A DNA stretch of 62,942 bases from Actinomycetota bacterium (lineage in GTDB: Bacteria; Actinomycetota; Geothermincolia; Geothermincolales; RBG-13-55-18). Positions 27,349 to 36,288 of this stretch are shown piece by piece (the first letter of the stretch is position 1; every line of letters begins with the position of its first letter). The notes beneath the pieces are model-generated. The model was not told the origin of the DNA, ran no database searches, and worked only from the letters and a program-made list of their open reading frames with translations. The translations under genes and the position numbers were made by a program. The stretch lies in NCBI GenBank assembly GCA_013178005.1, contig JABLXL010000050.1, positions 1-62,942 of the forward strand, given 5' to 3'.

Positions 27349-27786
27349 ATGGTTGATCACAAGTGGATCGGCAAGACCTACGGGCCGCTCAAGTACGAGA
27401 TAGGCCGCGAGAAGATGCGGGAGTACGCGGCCGCGGCCAAGGACAACCGCCCCATCTACCACGACGAGGAGTTCGCGAAGACCACCAAGTACGGCGACAT
27501 AATCGGCATGCCAAACTTCGCCGCCGTGTACGCCCTGCGGGGGGCGGGCATGGTTCTCCTCGACCAGGAGATCAAGCTGAACCTGGCCATGCTGGTGCAT
27601 GGAGCGCAGGAGTTCGAGTGGTTCACGGTGGTCAAGCCCAACGACGTGATCACGGAGACGGGAAAGATCGCCGACATCTACGAAAAGGGCAACCTGGATT
27701 TCGTGGTCTACGAGGGCGAAGCGCGCAACCAGAACGACGAGTTGGTGTGCCGCGCGCGCGCGACCTTCGTGATCAGGGGAGGTTGA
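27349..27786 (+). CDS. FAS1-like / MaoC-type dehydratase subunit (HadA-like)
   Basis: 145 residues from ATG 27349 with AAAGGAG upstream. KWIGKTYGPLKYEIGREKMREYAAA, then DNRPIYHDEEFAKTTKYGDIIGMPNF is the N-terminal hot-dog pattern of FAS1-like dehydratases. This half usually lacks the catalytic pair and forms a heterodimer with a catalytic partner. The stop and the next start share a base (TGATG), so the two subunits are translated together. A TAGAAT -10 box lies at about 27296. Role: hydration/dehydration of (3R)-hydroxyacyl or enoyl thioesters. Confidence 0.85.
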   Translation: MVDHKWIGKTYGPLKYEIGREKMREYAAAAKDNRPIYHDEEFAKTTKYGDIIGMPNFAAVYALRGAGMVLLDQEIKLNLAMLVHGAQEFEWFTVVKPNDVITETGKIADIYEKGNLDFVVYEGEARNQNDELVCRARATFVIRGG

Positions 27787-28217
27787 TGGGAATGGCGGAA
27801 CTCTGCGAACTCAAGTACGATGACGTGCAGGTAGGGCAGGAGATCCCCTCTTTCAGCCACCAGTTCGACCGCATGGACGCGGTGATCTACGCCGGGGCCA
27901 GCGGCGATTTCAACCCCATCCACACCAACCCGTTTTTCGCCAAGGACGTGGCCATGCTTCCCGACGTCATCGCCCATGGGCTTTTCAACATGGCGCTGCT
28001 CGGCAAGACGGTGGTGGACTGGATAGGTGACCCGGGATACCTCAAGAAGCTCTCCTGCCAGTTCCGCGGCATGGTTATCCCCGGCGACACGGTGATCTTC
28101 AAGGGAAAGGTGAGGGAGAAGCTCGAGGGGAACCTGGTGGTTCTCGACGTGTGGGCGGAGAAAGCCGACGGCAGCATCGTCCTCAAGGGCGGCGAGGCCA
28201 CCGTCTTCCTTCCCTGA
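27786..28217 (+). CDS. MaoC-like (R)-specific enoyl hydratase subunit (HadB-like)
   Basis: 143 residues. The hydratase-2 motif YAGASGDFNPIHTNPFFAK carries the catalytic Asp and His. The IAHGLFNMALLGKTVVDWIG helix and the C-terminal strand VVLDVWAEKADGSIVLKGGEA complete a hot-dog fold. It is the catalytic partner of the preceding HadA-like protein, with which it overlaps by one base. It ends 45 bp before a perfect bidirectional terminator. Confidence 0.9.
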   Translation: MGMAELCELKYDDVQVGQEIPSFSHQFDRMDAVIYAGASGDFNPIHTNPFFAKDVAMLPDVIAHGLFNMALLGKTVVDWIGDPGYLKKLSCQFRGMVIPGDTVIFKGKVREKLEGNLVVLDVWAEKADGSIVLKGGEATVFLP

Positions 28218-28261
28218 CCGGGTCGGTCCCGGGCCGGAACGCGGGGAAAAGACCGCATGAA

Positions 28262-28296
28262 TAAAGGGCGCGGGTCACCCGCGCCCTTTATTTAAA
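28262..28296. terminator. Bidirectional intrinsic terminator
   Basis: A perfect 13-bp stem, TAAAGGGCGCGGG / CCCGCGCCCTTTA, with a 3-nt loop (28262-28290), followed by TTTAAA. It separates the convergent hydratase and acyl-CoA dehydrogenase genes and can serve both strands. Confidence 0.92.
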
Positions 28297-28300
28297 GCGC

Positions 28301-29455
28301 TTATGCGTAGAGGCCCATGGTGGTGGCGATGACCTCGCGCATGATCTCGTCGGTGCCGCCGCCGATGCGGCCCAGGCGCGCGTCCCTCCAGGACCTCTGC
28401 ACAGGGTACTCCATCATGTATCCGTAGCCCCCCATGAACTGCAAGGCCTCGTCGGCCACCTCGAAGGCCACCTGCGCGCTGAGGAGCTTGGCCATGGAGA
28501 TTTCCTTCACCGGGTACTCGCCCTGGTCCACCTTCCAGGTGGTGAGGTAAATGAGGGCCTGTGCCGCCTCGATCTTGGTGGCCAGGTCGGCGAGGCGGTG
28601 GGCGATGGCCTGGTTCTTGCAGATGGGCTTGCCGAACTGCACGCGCTCCTTGGTGTAAGCGATGGCTCCCTCCAGGGTAAGCTTGGCGCCGGCGATGGCC
28701 AGGGCGGAGCCGATGAGCCGTTCTCCCTGCAATTCCCACATGATGTTGTAGAAGCCGCGGCCCTCCTCGCCCAGCAGGGCCTCGTCGGGGATGACCATGT
28801 CCTCGAAGAAGATCTCCGCGGTGTCGGAGGCCCGGCATCCCACCTTGTCCAGCTTGCGGTTGACCACGAAACCGGGGGTGTCCGTGTCCACCAGGAACAG
28901 GCTCATGCCCTTATATCCCTTGGTCTTCTCGGTGCGCGCCAGCAGGGTCATGAAGTTCGCCCGGTAGCCGTTGGTGATGAAGATCTTGTTGCCGTTTACC
29001 CTCCAGCCCCCGTCTATCTTCTCCGCGTAGGTGGAGACGCTGGCCACGTCCGAGCCGGCGCCCGGCTCGGTGATGCCCAGGCAGGCGATCTTCTCGCCCT
29101 TGATTGCCGGGACCAGGTACTTCTGCTTCTGCTCCTCGTTGCCGAACTTGAGGATGGGAGGGGTGGCCATGCCCACCTGCACCGCGATGGCCATGCCCAG
29201 GCTGCCGGAACCGCAGCGGGTGATCTCCTCCGCCAGCACGATGTTGGTGAAGTAATCGCCGCCGCCTCCCCCGTACTCCTCTGGGTAATGCAATCCAAGG
29301 TATCCGAGCTCACCCATGCGTTTGAACACCCAGTCGGGGAACATCCCCTCCTCTTCCCACTCCTCGGCGTGGGGCGCCAGCTCCTTCTCCACGAATTCGC
29401 GGATGCTCTGGCGCAACATCTCGTGTTCCTCGGTGAAAAAAAGACTCAGTGACAT
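28301..29455 (-). CDS. Acyl-CoA dehydrogenase
   Basis: 384 residues from ATG 29455, preceded by AAAGGAG. N-terminal helices FTEEHEMLRQSIREFVEKE, the FAD/substrate motif CLGITEPGAGSDVASV, IFITNGYRA, then RVQFGKPICKNQAIAHRLAD and QFMGGYGYMMEYPVQRSWRD with GGTDEIMREVIA at the C-terminus give the complete family pattern. It oxidises acyl-CoA to 2-enoyl-CoA and passes electrons to ETF. Substrate length is unknown. It is alone on the minus strand, facing the hydratase pair. Confidence 0.95.
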   Translation of the reverse strand: MSLSLFFTEEHEMLRQSIREFVEKELAPHAEEWEEEGMFPDWVFKRMGELGYLGLHYPEEYGGGGGDYFTNIVLAEEITRCGSGSLGMAIAVQVGMATPPILKFGNEEQKQKYLVPAIKGEKIACLGITEPGAGSDVASVSTYAEKIDGGWRVNGNKIFITNGYRANFMTLLARTEKTKGYKGMSLFLVDTDTPGFVVNRKLDKVGCRASDTAEIFFEDMVIPDEALLGEEGRGFYNIMWELQGERLIGSALAIAGAKLTLEGAIAYTKERVQFGKPICKNQAIAHRLADLATKIEAAQALIYLTTWKVDQGEYPVKEISMAKLLSAQVAFEVADEALQFMGGYGYMMEYPVQRSWRDARLGRIGGGTDEIMREVIATTMGLYA

Positions 29456-29832
29456 TCCCCGCTCCTTTCGCCGCACAGACTATTAACCAGCACTTAATAT
29501 TTAGCCGCATCAATAGCTTAACCCCAAGCTGTCGGAAAGGCAAGTGTGCGGGCATGCGCGGGATGCATGCCGTCTGCGGCGCGGAAGCCTTCCGGGCGAT
29601 GATGCTGGATCGATTCGGAAGGCGCTTTCCCGGTTGGAAAAGGTTGGGAGATCTCTACATCATCCCGAAAAACCAAGCAAATTCGACAAGAGGAAAGGAG
29701 TGATATCTGAAATGTTGAATCCGGGCGATATGGCACTGCTTCTGGGCTACCCCCGGTAAGGGCGGCGCTGGGATTTGGGATATAATCACAGGCGGCGACT
29801 CGGTTCCATCGCGAGGTGAAGAGGAGGGAGAG
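29456..29832 (+). other. Divergent intergenic region with a TATAAT box and a 15-codon ORF
   Basis: GAAAGGAG (29693-29700) is followed 11 nt later by ATG 29712 opening MLNPGDMALLLGYPR, stop at 29757-29759. It is too short to judge and may be a leader or a remnant. TATAAT at 29781-29786 is the likely promoter of the MaoC gene. No other gene is seen. Confidence 0.4.
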
Positions 29833-30264
29833 ATGAAGTATTTCGAGGATTTCGAGGTCGGGGACGTCTACGTCAGCCGCGGCCGCACCATCACCGAGGC
29901 GGATATCGTGAACTTCGCCGCCTTCAGCGGGGACTGGTATCCGTTGCACGTGGACAAGGAGTATGCCGCCAAGAGCCCCTTCGGAGAGAGGATCGCCCAT
30001 GGCATGCTGGTGCTCTCCGCCGCCTCGGGGCTGATGCCCCTCACCGACTACGCCATCGTCGCCTTCTACGGCATGGACCGCGTGCGTTTCGTCGGCCCCA
30101 CCAAGATAGGCGACACCATCCACGTGGAGGCGGAGGTGACGGAGAAGAAGGAGAAAAGCGAGCTGGGCGGAGTGGTGACCTTTCAGCAGAAGATCGTGGA
30201 CCACGAGGGGAACGAGAAAGCCGTGGCCACCTTCAAGATCTTCATGGCCTCAAGGCCAAAGTGA
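29833..30264 (+). CDS. MaoC-family dehydratase
   Basis: 143 residues from ATG 29833, GAGGAGGGAGAG upstream. The hot-dog fold motif FAAFSGDWYPLHVDKEYA holds the Asp/His pair, followed by PFGERIAHGMLVLSAASGL. It hydrates enoyl thioesters to (3R)-hydroxyacyl products or the reverse. It is monocistronic: own promoter (29781) and own terminator (30288). It is a paralogue of the HadB-like protein 2 kb upstream. Confidence 0.9.
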   Translation: MKYFEDFEVGDVYVSRGRTITEADIVNFAAFSGDWYPLHVDKEYAAKSPFGERIAHGMLVLSAASGLMPLTDYAIVAFYGMDRVRFVGPTKIGDTIHVEAEVTEKKEKSELGGVVTFQQKIVDHEGNEKAVATFKIFMASRPK

Positions 30265-30287
30265 CGGACCGCGCCCAAGGGTCAACG

Positions 30288-30317
30288 GGGGCCGGGCTGC
30301 ACGATCCGGCCCCTTTT
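30288..30317 (+). terminator. Intrinsic terminator after the MaoC gene
   Basis: Stem GGGGCCGG / CCGGCCCC (30288-30295 with 30306-30313), 10-nt loop, followed by TTTT. Confidence 0.85.
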
Positions 30318-30407
30318 CCGTTTCGCCGGATGCAATAGGATGGACCTGGAAAATCCCCCTTGTGCGTTCTGAACGGACGGCGAGTCTCAACGTGGTGCGC
30401 AGGTTGA

Positions 30408-30422
30408 TAAAATAAAAGTGAA
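30408..30422 (+). promoter_or_regulatory. -10 box of a probably leaderless DUF501 gene
   Basis: TAAAAT at 30408-30413 lies 9 nt before ATG 30423, and no Shine-Dalgarno sequence is present (the bases between are AAAAGTGAA). A leaderless or near-leaderless transcript is likely. Confidence 0.45.
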
Positions 30423-30968
30423 ATGGACACCAGGAGCATGGAGGCTGCGGACCGCGAGATCGCGGAAAGACAGCTGGGACGACACCTGCGGGGCGGGATA
30501 GAGGCGGCCTCGCGCTGTCCGCATGGCGTAGTACAGGTGATCGCCACCCCCCCGCTCTTGCCCGACGGCACTCCGTTCCCCACCCTGTACTGGCTCTCCT
30601 GCCCCCTGTTGTGTCGCTCGGTCTCGCGCCTTGAAAGCGGGGACTTCCGCCTGAGGCTGCGCGCAAGGATGGAAAACGACCCCGGCTTCGCGGAGAACTT
30701 GCGCATGGCGGAGCGGGAGTACGCCGAGGCGAGGGCGAGATGGGCGGAGCGGATGGGAGCGGGAGAGGCATGCGAGCGTTATTTCGCTAGCCGCGGCGGC
30801 ATCGGGGGGACCTTGCAGGGCGGGATAAAATGCCTGCACGCCCACCTCGCCCATTTCCTGGCCGAAGGGAATAACCCAGTGGGCGCGGAGGTCGCGCTGG
30901 AGCTCGGGGACGTGCAGAGAGAGGAATGCGGAGGAGACTGTGAACCCTTCATCCGCGGAAGGAGGTAA
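30423..30968 (+). CDS. DUF501 protein
   Basis: 181 residues. Diagnostic stretches are RCPHGVVQVIATPPLLPDG, TPFPTLYWLSCPLLCRSVSR, and near the end GIKCLHAHLAHFLAEGNNP, all typical of DUF501. The conserved Cys and His residues suggest metal binding. The family is found almost only in Actinobacteria, next to ppx and ftsB, and its function is unknown. It overlaps the ppx start by 29 nt. This is the strongest phylum marker in the window. Confidence 0.95.
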   Translation: MDTRSMEAADREIAERQLGRHLRGGIEAASRCPHGVVQVIATPPLLPDGTPFPTLYWLSCPLLCRSVSRLESGDFRLRLRARMENDPGFAENLRMAEREYAEARARWAERMGAGEACERYFASRGGIGGTLQGGIKCLHAHLAHFLAEGNNPVGAEVALELGDVQREECGGDCEPFIRGRR

Positions 30969-31947
30969 GCTGGGCGCGGCGCGCGCGGCGGCGGTGGACA
31001 TAGGCACCAACTCCGTGCGTTTGCTGGTCGCCGAGGTGAGGGGCAGCCGGGAAAGCCCGGCGCTGAAGACCCTGCAGCGTCGGATGGCCATCACCAGGCT
31101 CGGGGAGGGGGTGGACGAGAGCGGAGAGCTGAGCGAGGAGGCGGTGGAGCGCACCCTGGAGGTGCTGCGCGAGTACCGCGAGCTCGCGGACCGTGAAAGC
31201 GTGACGGTGAGGGTGGCGGCGGCGACAAGCGCGGCCAGGGACGCGGTCAACGCGAGCCAGTTTCTAAGCGCCGCCGCCGGGGTACTCGGGACCGTCCCCG
31301 CGATCCTCAGCGGTCGCGAGGAAGCCGCCCTGTCCTTTCTCGGAGCTACCTACGACCTGGGTCCCCTCCGCCCCGCGGACAGCCCCGTTCTGGTTTTCGA
31401 TATCGGCGGAGGCTCCACGGAGATCGTTGTGGGCAGGGATGGCGAGATCCTCCTGGACCGCAGTATCGACGTGGGCTGCGTGCGCATGAGCGAGAGGTTC
31501 CTTCGCTCGGACCCGCCGGCCCGCGCGGAGCTGGAGGCCATGGAAGGGTATCTTGAGGGAGTCATGCTCCCCATGGCGGCGGAGCTGGAGCGCCTGGGGG
31601 CGGGGCTCGCTGTAGGTTTGGCGGGAACGGTGACCACCCTGGCGGGATTGAGCATGGGCCTGGAGGAATACGACGGTGAGGCCATCCACCACTCCCGCCT
31701 GGGACGTGGGGAAGTGGAAGAGATATTCGCCCGCCTCGTCTCCCTGACCCTTGCGGAGCGCAGATCACTCATGCGGCTGGAGCCGGGCCGTGCCGACGTC
31801 ATCGTGGGGGGAACGGCGGTCTTACGTGCCCTCGTGCGTGCAGTGGGATGCGAGGAGGTCCTGGTCAGCGAGAAGGACATCCTGGACGGCCTGGCCATCG
31901 CCGCCGCTCTACGCATGCCGCTCCTGGGGACTTCGTCCGGGGGATGA
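30940..31947 (+). CDS. Ppx/GppA-type exopolyphosphatase/pppGpp phosphatase
   Basis: 335 residues starting at GTG 30940, with GGAGGA 5 nt upstream inside the DUF501 gene. The actin-like ATPase motifs are AAVDIGTNSVRLLVAEV (phosphate 1), VFDIGGGSTEIVVG (phosphate 2) and GLAGTVTTLAGLSMG (adenosine). It lacks the C-terminal HD domain of long Ppx proteins. It splits terminal phosphate from polyphosphate and perhaps from pppGpp. It is coupled to DUF501, as is usual in Actinobacteria. Confidence 0.93.
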   Translation: MNPSSAEGGKLGAARAAAVDIGTNSVRLLVAEVRGSRESPALKTLQRRMAITRLGEGVDESGELSEEAVERTLEVLREYRELADRESVTVRVAAATSAARDAVNASQFLSAAAGVLGTVPAILSGREEAALSFLGATYDLGPLRPADSPVLVFDIGGGSTEIVVGRDGEILLDRSIDVGCVRMSERFLRSDPPARAELEAMEGYLEGVMLPMAAELERLGAGLAVGLAGTVTTLAGLSMGLEEYDGEAIHHSRLGRGEVEEIFARLVSLTLAERRSLMRLEPGRADVIVGGTAVLRALVRAVGCEEVLVSEKDILDGLAIAAALRMPLLGTSSGG

Positions 31948-32201
31948 GGGTCGGTGGTCGTAGCTGCGCCGCCCTTGCACGATTCTCGTTTAATGGATGC
32001 CTGACGAAATATTTAAGTGTCTCAGCGTCATTTACCCCTTGAGGCTCGCACGAGTTTCTTATTGGCCGACAACGTGACATCTTGATAATAGAGGTGGCGG
32101 CGGGGGCTGAAAGATAGTAAACTTTTATGGGGCGTGAAGGCGCCCCGTTTGCTTGACTCGGCATCGGGTTGGAGGAAGGATTTGGCGAGAAGGCAATGTC
32201 C

Positions 32202-32582
32202 ATGGGAAAGAGAAAGGTCCTGGTGATAGACGACGAGCCCGCCATGCACCGCCTGGTGCAGATCATCCTCGAGGTGGAGGGCTTCGAGATCGTGGGCATG
32301 GGAAACCAGGAGGAGGCCACTAAAGCGGTTGCGAGCGGAAAGCCCGACCTCATCATCCTCGATATCATGATGCCGGAGGTGGACGGGTTCGAGATCCTGC
32401 GCATGCTCAAGGGAGATGAGGAAACCAGGGATATCCCGGTGATCGTGCTGACGGTGCGCAACATGGAGGAGGACGTTCGCAAGGCCAAGTCCCTGGGCGC
32501 GGAGATATACATGACCAAACCCTTCCAGCCGTCAGAGCTCGTCGATGCAGTGCATGCGGCCTTATCCGCCGACAAGGCCTAG
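32202..32582 (+). CDS. CheY-like single-domain response regulator
   Basis: 126 residues from ATG 32202, GAGAAGG 8 nt upstream. An ATG six bases earlier is too close to that site. The receiver motifs are complete: VLVIDDEPAMHRLVQ (acidic pair), LIILDIMMPEVDG (phosphoacceptor Asp), VIVLTVRN (Thr) and YMTKPFQPSEL (Lys). There is no output domain. Its kinase is not in the immediate neighbourhood. The closest kinases here are at 695 and 48376. Confidence 0.92.
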   Translation: MGKRKVLVIDDEPAMHRLVQIILEVEGFEIVGMGNQEEATKAVASGKPDLIILDIMMPEVDGFEILRMLKGDEETRDIPVIVLTVRNMEEDVRKAKSLGAEIYMTKPFQPSELVDAVHAALSADKA

Positions 32583-32593
32583 TCTGCACTGAG

Positions 32594-32937
32594 GGTCGTA
32601 TCTTTACTTTTTCATCCCGCCGCAGCGGATGGCATAAACCCAACCTCATACCGGAACAAAAAAGTCAAGATACGACCCGGGTTCATACCAGGTCGCATAC
32701 CCGAAGGTGGGGTCGTATCTTTACTTTTTCATCCCGCCGCAGCGGATGGTATAAACCCAACCTCATCCCGGAACAAAAAAGTCAAGATACGACCCGGGTT
32801 CATACCAGGTCGCATACCCGAAGGTGGGGTCGTATCTTTACTTTTTCATCCCGCCGCAGCGGATGGTATAAACCCAACCTCATCCCGGAACAAAAAAGTC
32901 AAGATACGACCCGGGTCAAGATACGACCCCGATCGAT
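32594..32937. repeat. Three tandem 117-bp REP-like palindromic units
   Basis: Units start at 32594, 32711 and 32828 and are almost identical. Each is bounded by GGTCGTATCTTTACTTTTTC and the near-complement AAAAAAGTCAAGATACGACC, so each can fold into a long hairpin with a GC-rich loop. The third is cut short and followed by another GATACGACC pair. The same GGGTCGTATCTT sequence recurs at 55557 and 55639. This looks like a dispersed REP/BIME-type element. Confidence 0.9.
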
Positions 32938-32957
32938 ACGACGGGGCGTCAAGCGTT

Positions 32958-32963
32958 TATAAT
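32958..32963 (+). promoter_or_regulatory. -10 box of the tRNA-Leu gene
   Basis: TATAAT 26 bp upstream of the tRNA 5' end. No clear -35 box was seen. Confidence 0.6.
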
Positions 32964-32988
32964 AAGGATGCCCCCCGTGGGGGCGCGT

Positions 32989-33073
32989 GCCCGGGTGGTG
33001 GAACCGGTAGACACAAGGGACTTAAACTCCCTCGGGGAAACCCGTGCGGGTTCGACTCCCGCCCCGGGCACCA
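32989..33073 (+). tRNA. tRNA-Leu (anticodon UAA)
   Basis: 85-nt class II tRNA. The acceptor stem GCCCGGG pairs with CCCGGGC (33063-33069), with discriminator A and an encoded CCA. The anticodon stem AGGGA/TCCCT encloses the loop CTTAAAC, anticodon TAA, reading UUA. A long variable arm with CGGG/CCCG follows and the T-loop is TTCGACT. All arms pair well. Confidence 0.97.
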
Positions 33074-33269
33074 TTTTTTACAGCTTCGTGGGGCGATCGG
33101 TACAGGAGTTTGTCACTGCCCCTGGTCTGCGAAGCGAGAGGATGGATGGGGAGGGGGAGAGGCAGCAGGCCTCATCCGAGTTCGGAATCCAGGTGCAAAG
33201 CGCTTGAGCCGCAGGCCGCGCCCATCATAAAATAAGGGAAGTTCCCACATCCGATATTGGGGGGGCGAT

Positions 33270-34349
33270 ATGCGTTACAGCAGGTGCTCGGTCTGCGGCG
33301 TGCCGCGCATGATCGGGCGCTTAAACCGCTGGTTGCCCAACGGCGTCATCTCGAGCAAGGCCGATCCGCGCATCCGCCAGGTCTTCATCGAGGCGGAGCT
33401 GCTGCCGGAGATACGCTCTCGCATCTCCCAGGGGCTGGGCTTCCCGGTCAACCGCATCTTCTACGAGGCAGAGCGCAACTCCACGCGCATAGTGGTGGAG
33501 GCGCTTCTACGCTCGCGCCCCAAGCGCCTGGCCCTGGGCATACCTCCCTTCCGGCGGGGCGCGGTGCACTTCTTTCACAGCCTGGCCGCCATGACCGGCA
33601 CCGCCCACTCCACCACGGTGGAGTACCGGCGCGGGAGGTACGGGGTGGCCCGCATGCGCAATCCCTGGGATCTGGACCTCATGGCGGCGGTGGTGGTGGG
33701 CGCCTTCGAGGCTCTGGAGGGCGTGCCCCTGCGCTCTTTCTGGAAGGAGCTGGATGGAGAGTACCTCCTGCGGGTGGAGGTCACGGAGAGCAAGCCCGAG
33801 CTCTCCCAGCGCCTGGAGGTGGACTACCCTCCCTTGAGGGAAGGTGAGTACCGGCACCACCGCTGCCCGCGCTGCGGTGTGCCCCTGGATATCAGGCACA
33901 TGGAATGGAGGGAAAACGAGGGGATTATCGTGGACCGGAGACGCGGGGTGCGCATGCTCAACTGGGAGGGGCATTCACTGCACCTCGTCACCAGGGAGCT
34001 GGTGCGCGAGCTGGGGGAAGACGTGGTCCCCATCATCGTGGACGCCGAGAGGGAACGCACCCTGAACATGCTGCGTGACCTGGGCATGACCGGGTCGCGG
34101 GGGGAGGAGCCCGGAGACCTCCTGCAGGAAATGCTCTCGCTCCTGCCCCTTTACGGGCAAGGGCTCGCGGGCGACGTGGAGCGGACCGAAGGCGGCGTGT
34201 TGAGGGTCTGGATCCACAACCCTTACAACGAGTATTTCATAGCCGGGAGATTGGCGGCATTCTACCAGGTGATGGAGGGCGTCGAGGCCAGGGTCGAGTG
34301 GTCCCCCGCCGGGCCGGCATCCATCTCCTACATCATCTCTCCCGCCTGA
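33270..34349 (+). CDS. Unknown protein with two CxxC zinc-ribbon-like motifs
   Basis: 359 residues from ATG 33270, GGGGGG upstream. Cys pairs occur at the N-terminus (CSVCGVPR) and in the middle (CPRCGVPLDIRH at about 210), suggesting a split zinc ribbon or two metal sites. There is no signal peptide or membrane segment. The region between is mixed alpha/beta and rich in Arg (LLRSRPKRLALGIPPFRRG). I do not recognise the family. It is monocistronic, between tRNA-Leu and a degenerate repeat region. Confidence 0.7.
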   Translation: MRYSRCSVCGVPRMIGRLNRWLPNGVISSKADPRIRQVFIEAELLPEIRSRISQGLGFPVNRIFYEAERNSTRIVVEALLRSRPKRLALGIPPFRRGAVHFFHSLAAMTGTAHSTTVEYRRGRYGVARMRNPWDLDLMAAVVVGAFEALEGVPLRSFWKELDGEYLLRVEVTESKPELSQRLEVDYPPLREGEYRHHRCPRCGVPLDIRHMEWRENEGIIVDRRRGVRMLNWEGHSLHLVTRELVRELGEDVVPIIVDAERERTLNMLRDLGMTGSRGEEPGDLLQEMLSLLPLYGQGLAGDVERTEGGVLRVWIHNPYNEYFIAGRLAAFYQVMEGVEARVEWSPAGPASISYIISPA

Positions 34350-34780
34350 CGCTGAGCCCGCGACCTGCCCGGGCGAGGGCCAGCATAATGGAAATAATAA
34401 CCAGCAAAGAAACGCCCGCGGGTACGCCCAAGTTGAGATTCAGAGCCCGTTTATTTGGCTTTGAATCGCGCGCCGCACATGCGGGCGAATTCGTGTTGGG
34501 ATCAAGTGGAGTAAGCTCAAAGGCGAAGTCGATGGACTGACGCGCCCATGGGCATGTCCAAGTTTGACACGGAGCCTGATTTATTCGAGCTCGGAATCTC
34601 TTGCTGAGTCCGCGGGCGTGCGCGAGTTGAGATTAAATCATTTAGTCCTTCTGGCAGTGAATTTGTTGCCGATTTCACGGACACGCGCATGTTGAGGCCC
34701 GGGCGAGCGACACCCAGGGAGGGCTTTCGCGCTCTCGTGTGGGATGCAAGATCCCGCCGCGGAAGGCATGAAGGTGGTGA
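34350..34780. other. Non-coding region with degenerate direct repeats
   Basis: No gene. The phrase GCGGGTACGCCCAAGTTGAGATT-like (34418-34440) recurs as a variant at 34612-34634, sharing AGTTGAGATT. Shorter variants around 34498 and 34690 (GTGTTGGGAT, CATGTTGAGG) suggest a decayed repeat of about 60-190 bp. Function is unknown. Confidence 0.4.
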
Positions 34781-34809
34781 TTGACAAAAACTGACCACGG
34801 TCATATTAT
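34781..34809 (+). promoter_or_regulatory. Near-consensus promoter with embedded operator
   Basis: TTGACA (34781-34786), 17 bp, TATTAT (34804-34809). The spacer holds the palindrome TGACCACGGTCA (34792-34803), a place where a repressor would block RNA polymerase. The same TGACC-N2-GGTCA pattern occurs at 43135. It drives the acyl-CoA dehydrogenase pair after a leader of about 105 nt. Confidence 0.85.
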
Positions 34810-34921
34810 TTCACCGTACCCGGAGAACTCGCAGCACCGCCTCGCAGTAACACGCAATGGTATCCAACAGGGAGGGATACGCGTTCGCGTCCGCCCGGAC
34901 GCGCGAAAGGGGGTTGAAGGC

Positions 34922-36217
34922 ATGGGGGAGGTAAGCGTCGAGATCGTGGAAAACCGCTACATGCACGAGCTCGTGAGCCCCGGCGACAGGTTCATGGTGG
35001 GGCTGGTGCGGGACTTCATCGAACGGGAGATCATGCCCATCCGCCGGGAGATGGAGGCGAGCACGCGGGGAGATTTCGAGCTGGTGAGGGAGATCCAGAG
35101 GAAGATCGTGGGCCTGGGGTTCCAGAGCGCCTTCCTGCCCATGGAATACGGGGGTTGGAACCTGACCTCCGCCCTCACCTACAGCCTGGTGGTTGAGGAG
35201 TTCGGTCGGGGGGAGCCGGCATGCTGCGCGGCGCCCGCGGGCGGAGCCTGGGCCTTCCGTCCCGCCTGCATCGCCAAGAACGATGCAGTGCTCAAGGACT
35301 TCGCGCCCAGGTTCCTCTCCGGCGAGCCCTACGTGGCCTGCTTCGCCATGACCGAGCCGTCCGGGGGCTGCAACATCGAGAACCTGGACATGCGGGGGAA
35401 GGGCATCCATACCCGCGCCGTCCTGGACGGCGACGAGTGGGTGATCAACGGTGCCAAGGTCTGGCCCACCAACTCGGGGGTTTCCGACGTCTACTGCGTG
35501 GTCTGCAACACCGATCCCTCGCTGGGGGACGAGGGCATCGCCCTCATCTACGTCCCCGTCCCCATCGAGGGCTTCAGCTTCGGCAGGTTCGAGGACAAGG
35601 TGGGCTTCCGGAGCAGCCGGGAAGGCGACTTCTACTTCGACAACGTGAGGGTGCCGAGGGAATACCGCGCCGGGGGTCCGGGCCTGGACGCGGAGCTGCT
35701 CCACGACAACCTCATCTTCGCCCGCCTCTTTAGCGCTTCCTGGGCGGTGGGCATAGCCCAGGGCGCCTTCGACGAGGTCCTCGCCTTCACCAGCGAGCGC
35801 AAGGTAGCCGGCAAACCCATTCGCCAGCATTCCCTGGCGGCGAACGTGCTCGCGGACATGGCCATCGGCATCCAGGTGGGCCGCGACTCCTACATCAACG
35901 CCGCTTACATGTTCGACCACCCGGAAACCTACGGCAAGCGCACCTCGAAGCACATGCTCTCCCGCTCCACCGTCGCCAAGGTTTTCTGCTGCGACATGGC
36001 GGTGAAAGTCACCAACCAGGCCATGGACCTCATGGGACATTACGGGTGCGCGAGCGCGCGGCACGTGGAGAAGTACTGGCGCGACAACAAGATCATCCAG
36101 CTCTGGGAGGGAGGCGCCCAGCTGGGGAGGCTGGACGTGGCAAGGGGTTACTACGATTACGACCAGTTCCATCCCAACGACCTCTACCCGGCCATGAGAA
36201 AGATGAGGGGAGGCTGA
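34922..36217 (+). CDS. Acyl-CoA dehydrogenase family protein (first of a paralogous pair)
   Basis: 431 residues from ATG 34922, AAAGGGGGTTGAAGG upstream. Motifs: GDRFMVGLVRDFIEREIMPI, GFQSAFLPMEYGGWNLTSAL, CFAMTEPSGGCNIENLDMRG (the FAD/substrate loop, with CN replacing the usual SD), WVINGAKVWPTN, and RKVAGKPIRQHSLAANVLAD. It ends with LMGHYGCASARHVEKYWRDNKIIQLWEGG. The Cys-rich variant of the middle motif and the altered C-terminal GGTxE region suggest a non-standard substrate. It shares order and many residues with the next gene. Confidence 0.88.
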   Translation: MGEVSVEIVENRYMHELVSPGDRFMVGLVRDFIEREIMPIRREMEASTRGDFELVREIQRKIVGLGFQSAFLPMEYGGWNLTSALTYSLVVEEFGRGEPACCAAPAGGAWAFRPACIAKNDAVLKDFAPRFLSGEPYVACFAMTEPSGGCNIENLDMRGKGIHTRAVLDGDEWVINGAKVWPTNSGVSDVYCVVCNTDPSLGDEGIALIYVPVPIEGFSFGRFEDKVGFRSSREGDFYFDNVRVPREYRAGGPGLDAELLHDNLIFARLFSASWAVGIAQGAFDEVLAFTSERKVAGKPIRQHSLAANVLADMAIGIQVGRDSYINAAYMFDHPETYGKRTSKHMLSRSTVAKVFCCDMAVKVTNQAMDLMGHYGCASARHVEKYWRDNKIIQLWEGGAQLGRLDVARGYYDYDQFHPNDLYPAMRKMRGG

Positions 36218-36288
36218 CGGTGGCGCGGGTGGCAAAGGGCTCGCGGGCGTAGGCCGGTGGGATATCGGCGACAGGGAGGTTTGAGAGC

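Noticed and set aside
32594-32937. CRISPR array
   Set aside because: Three whole units repeat with no unique spacers, and each unit is palindromic over its full length; no cas genes.
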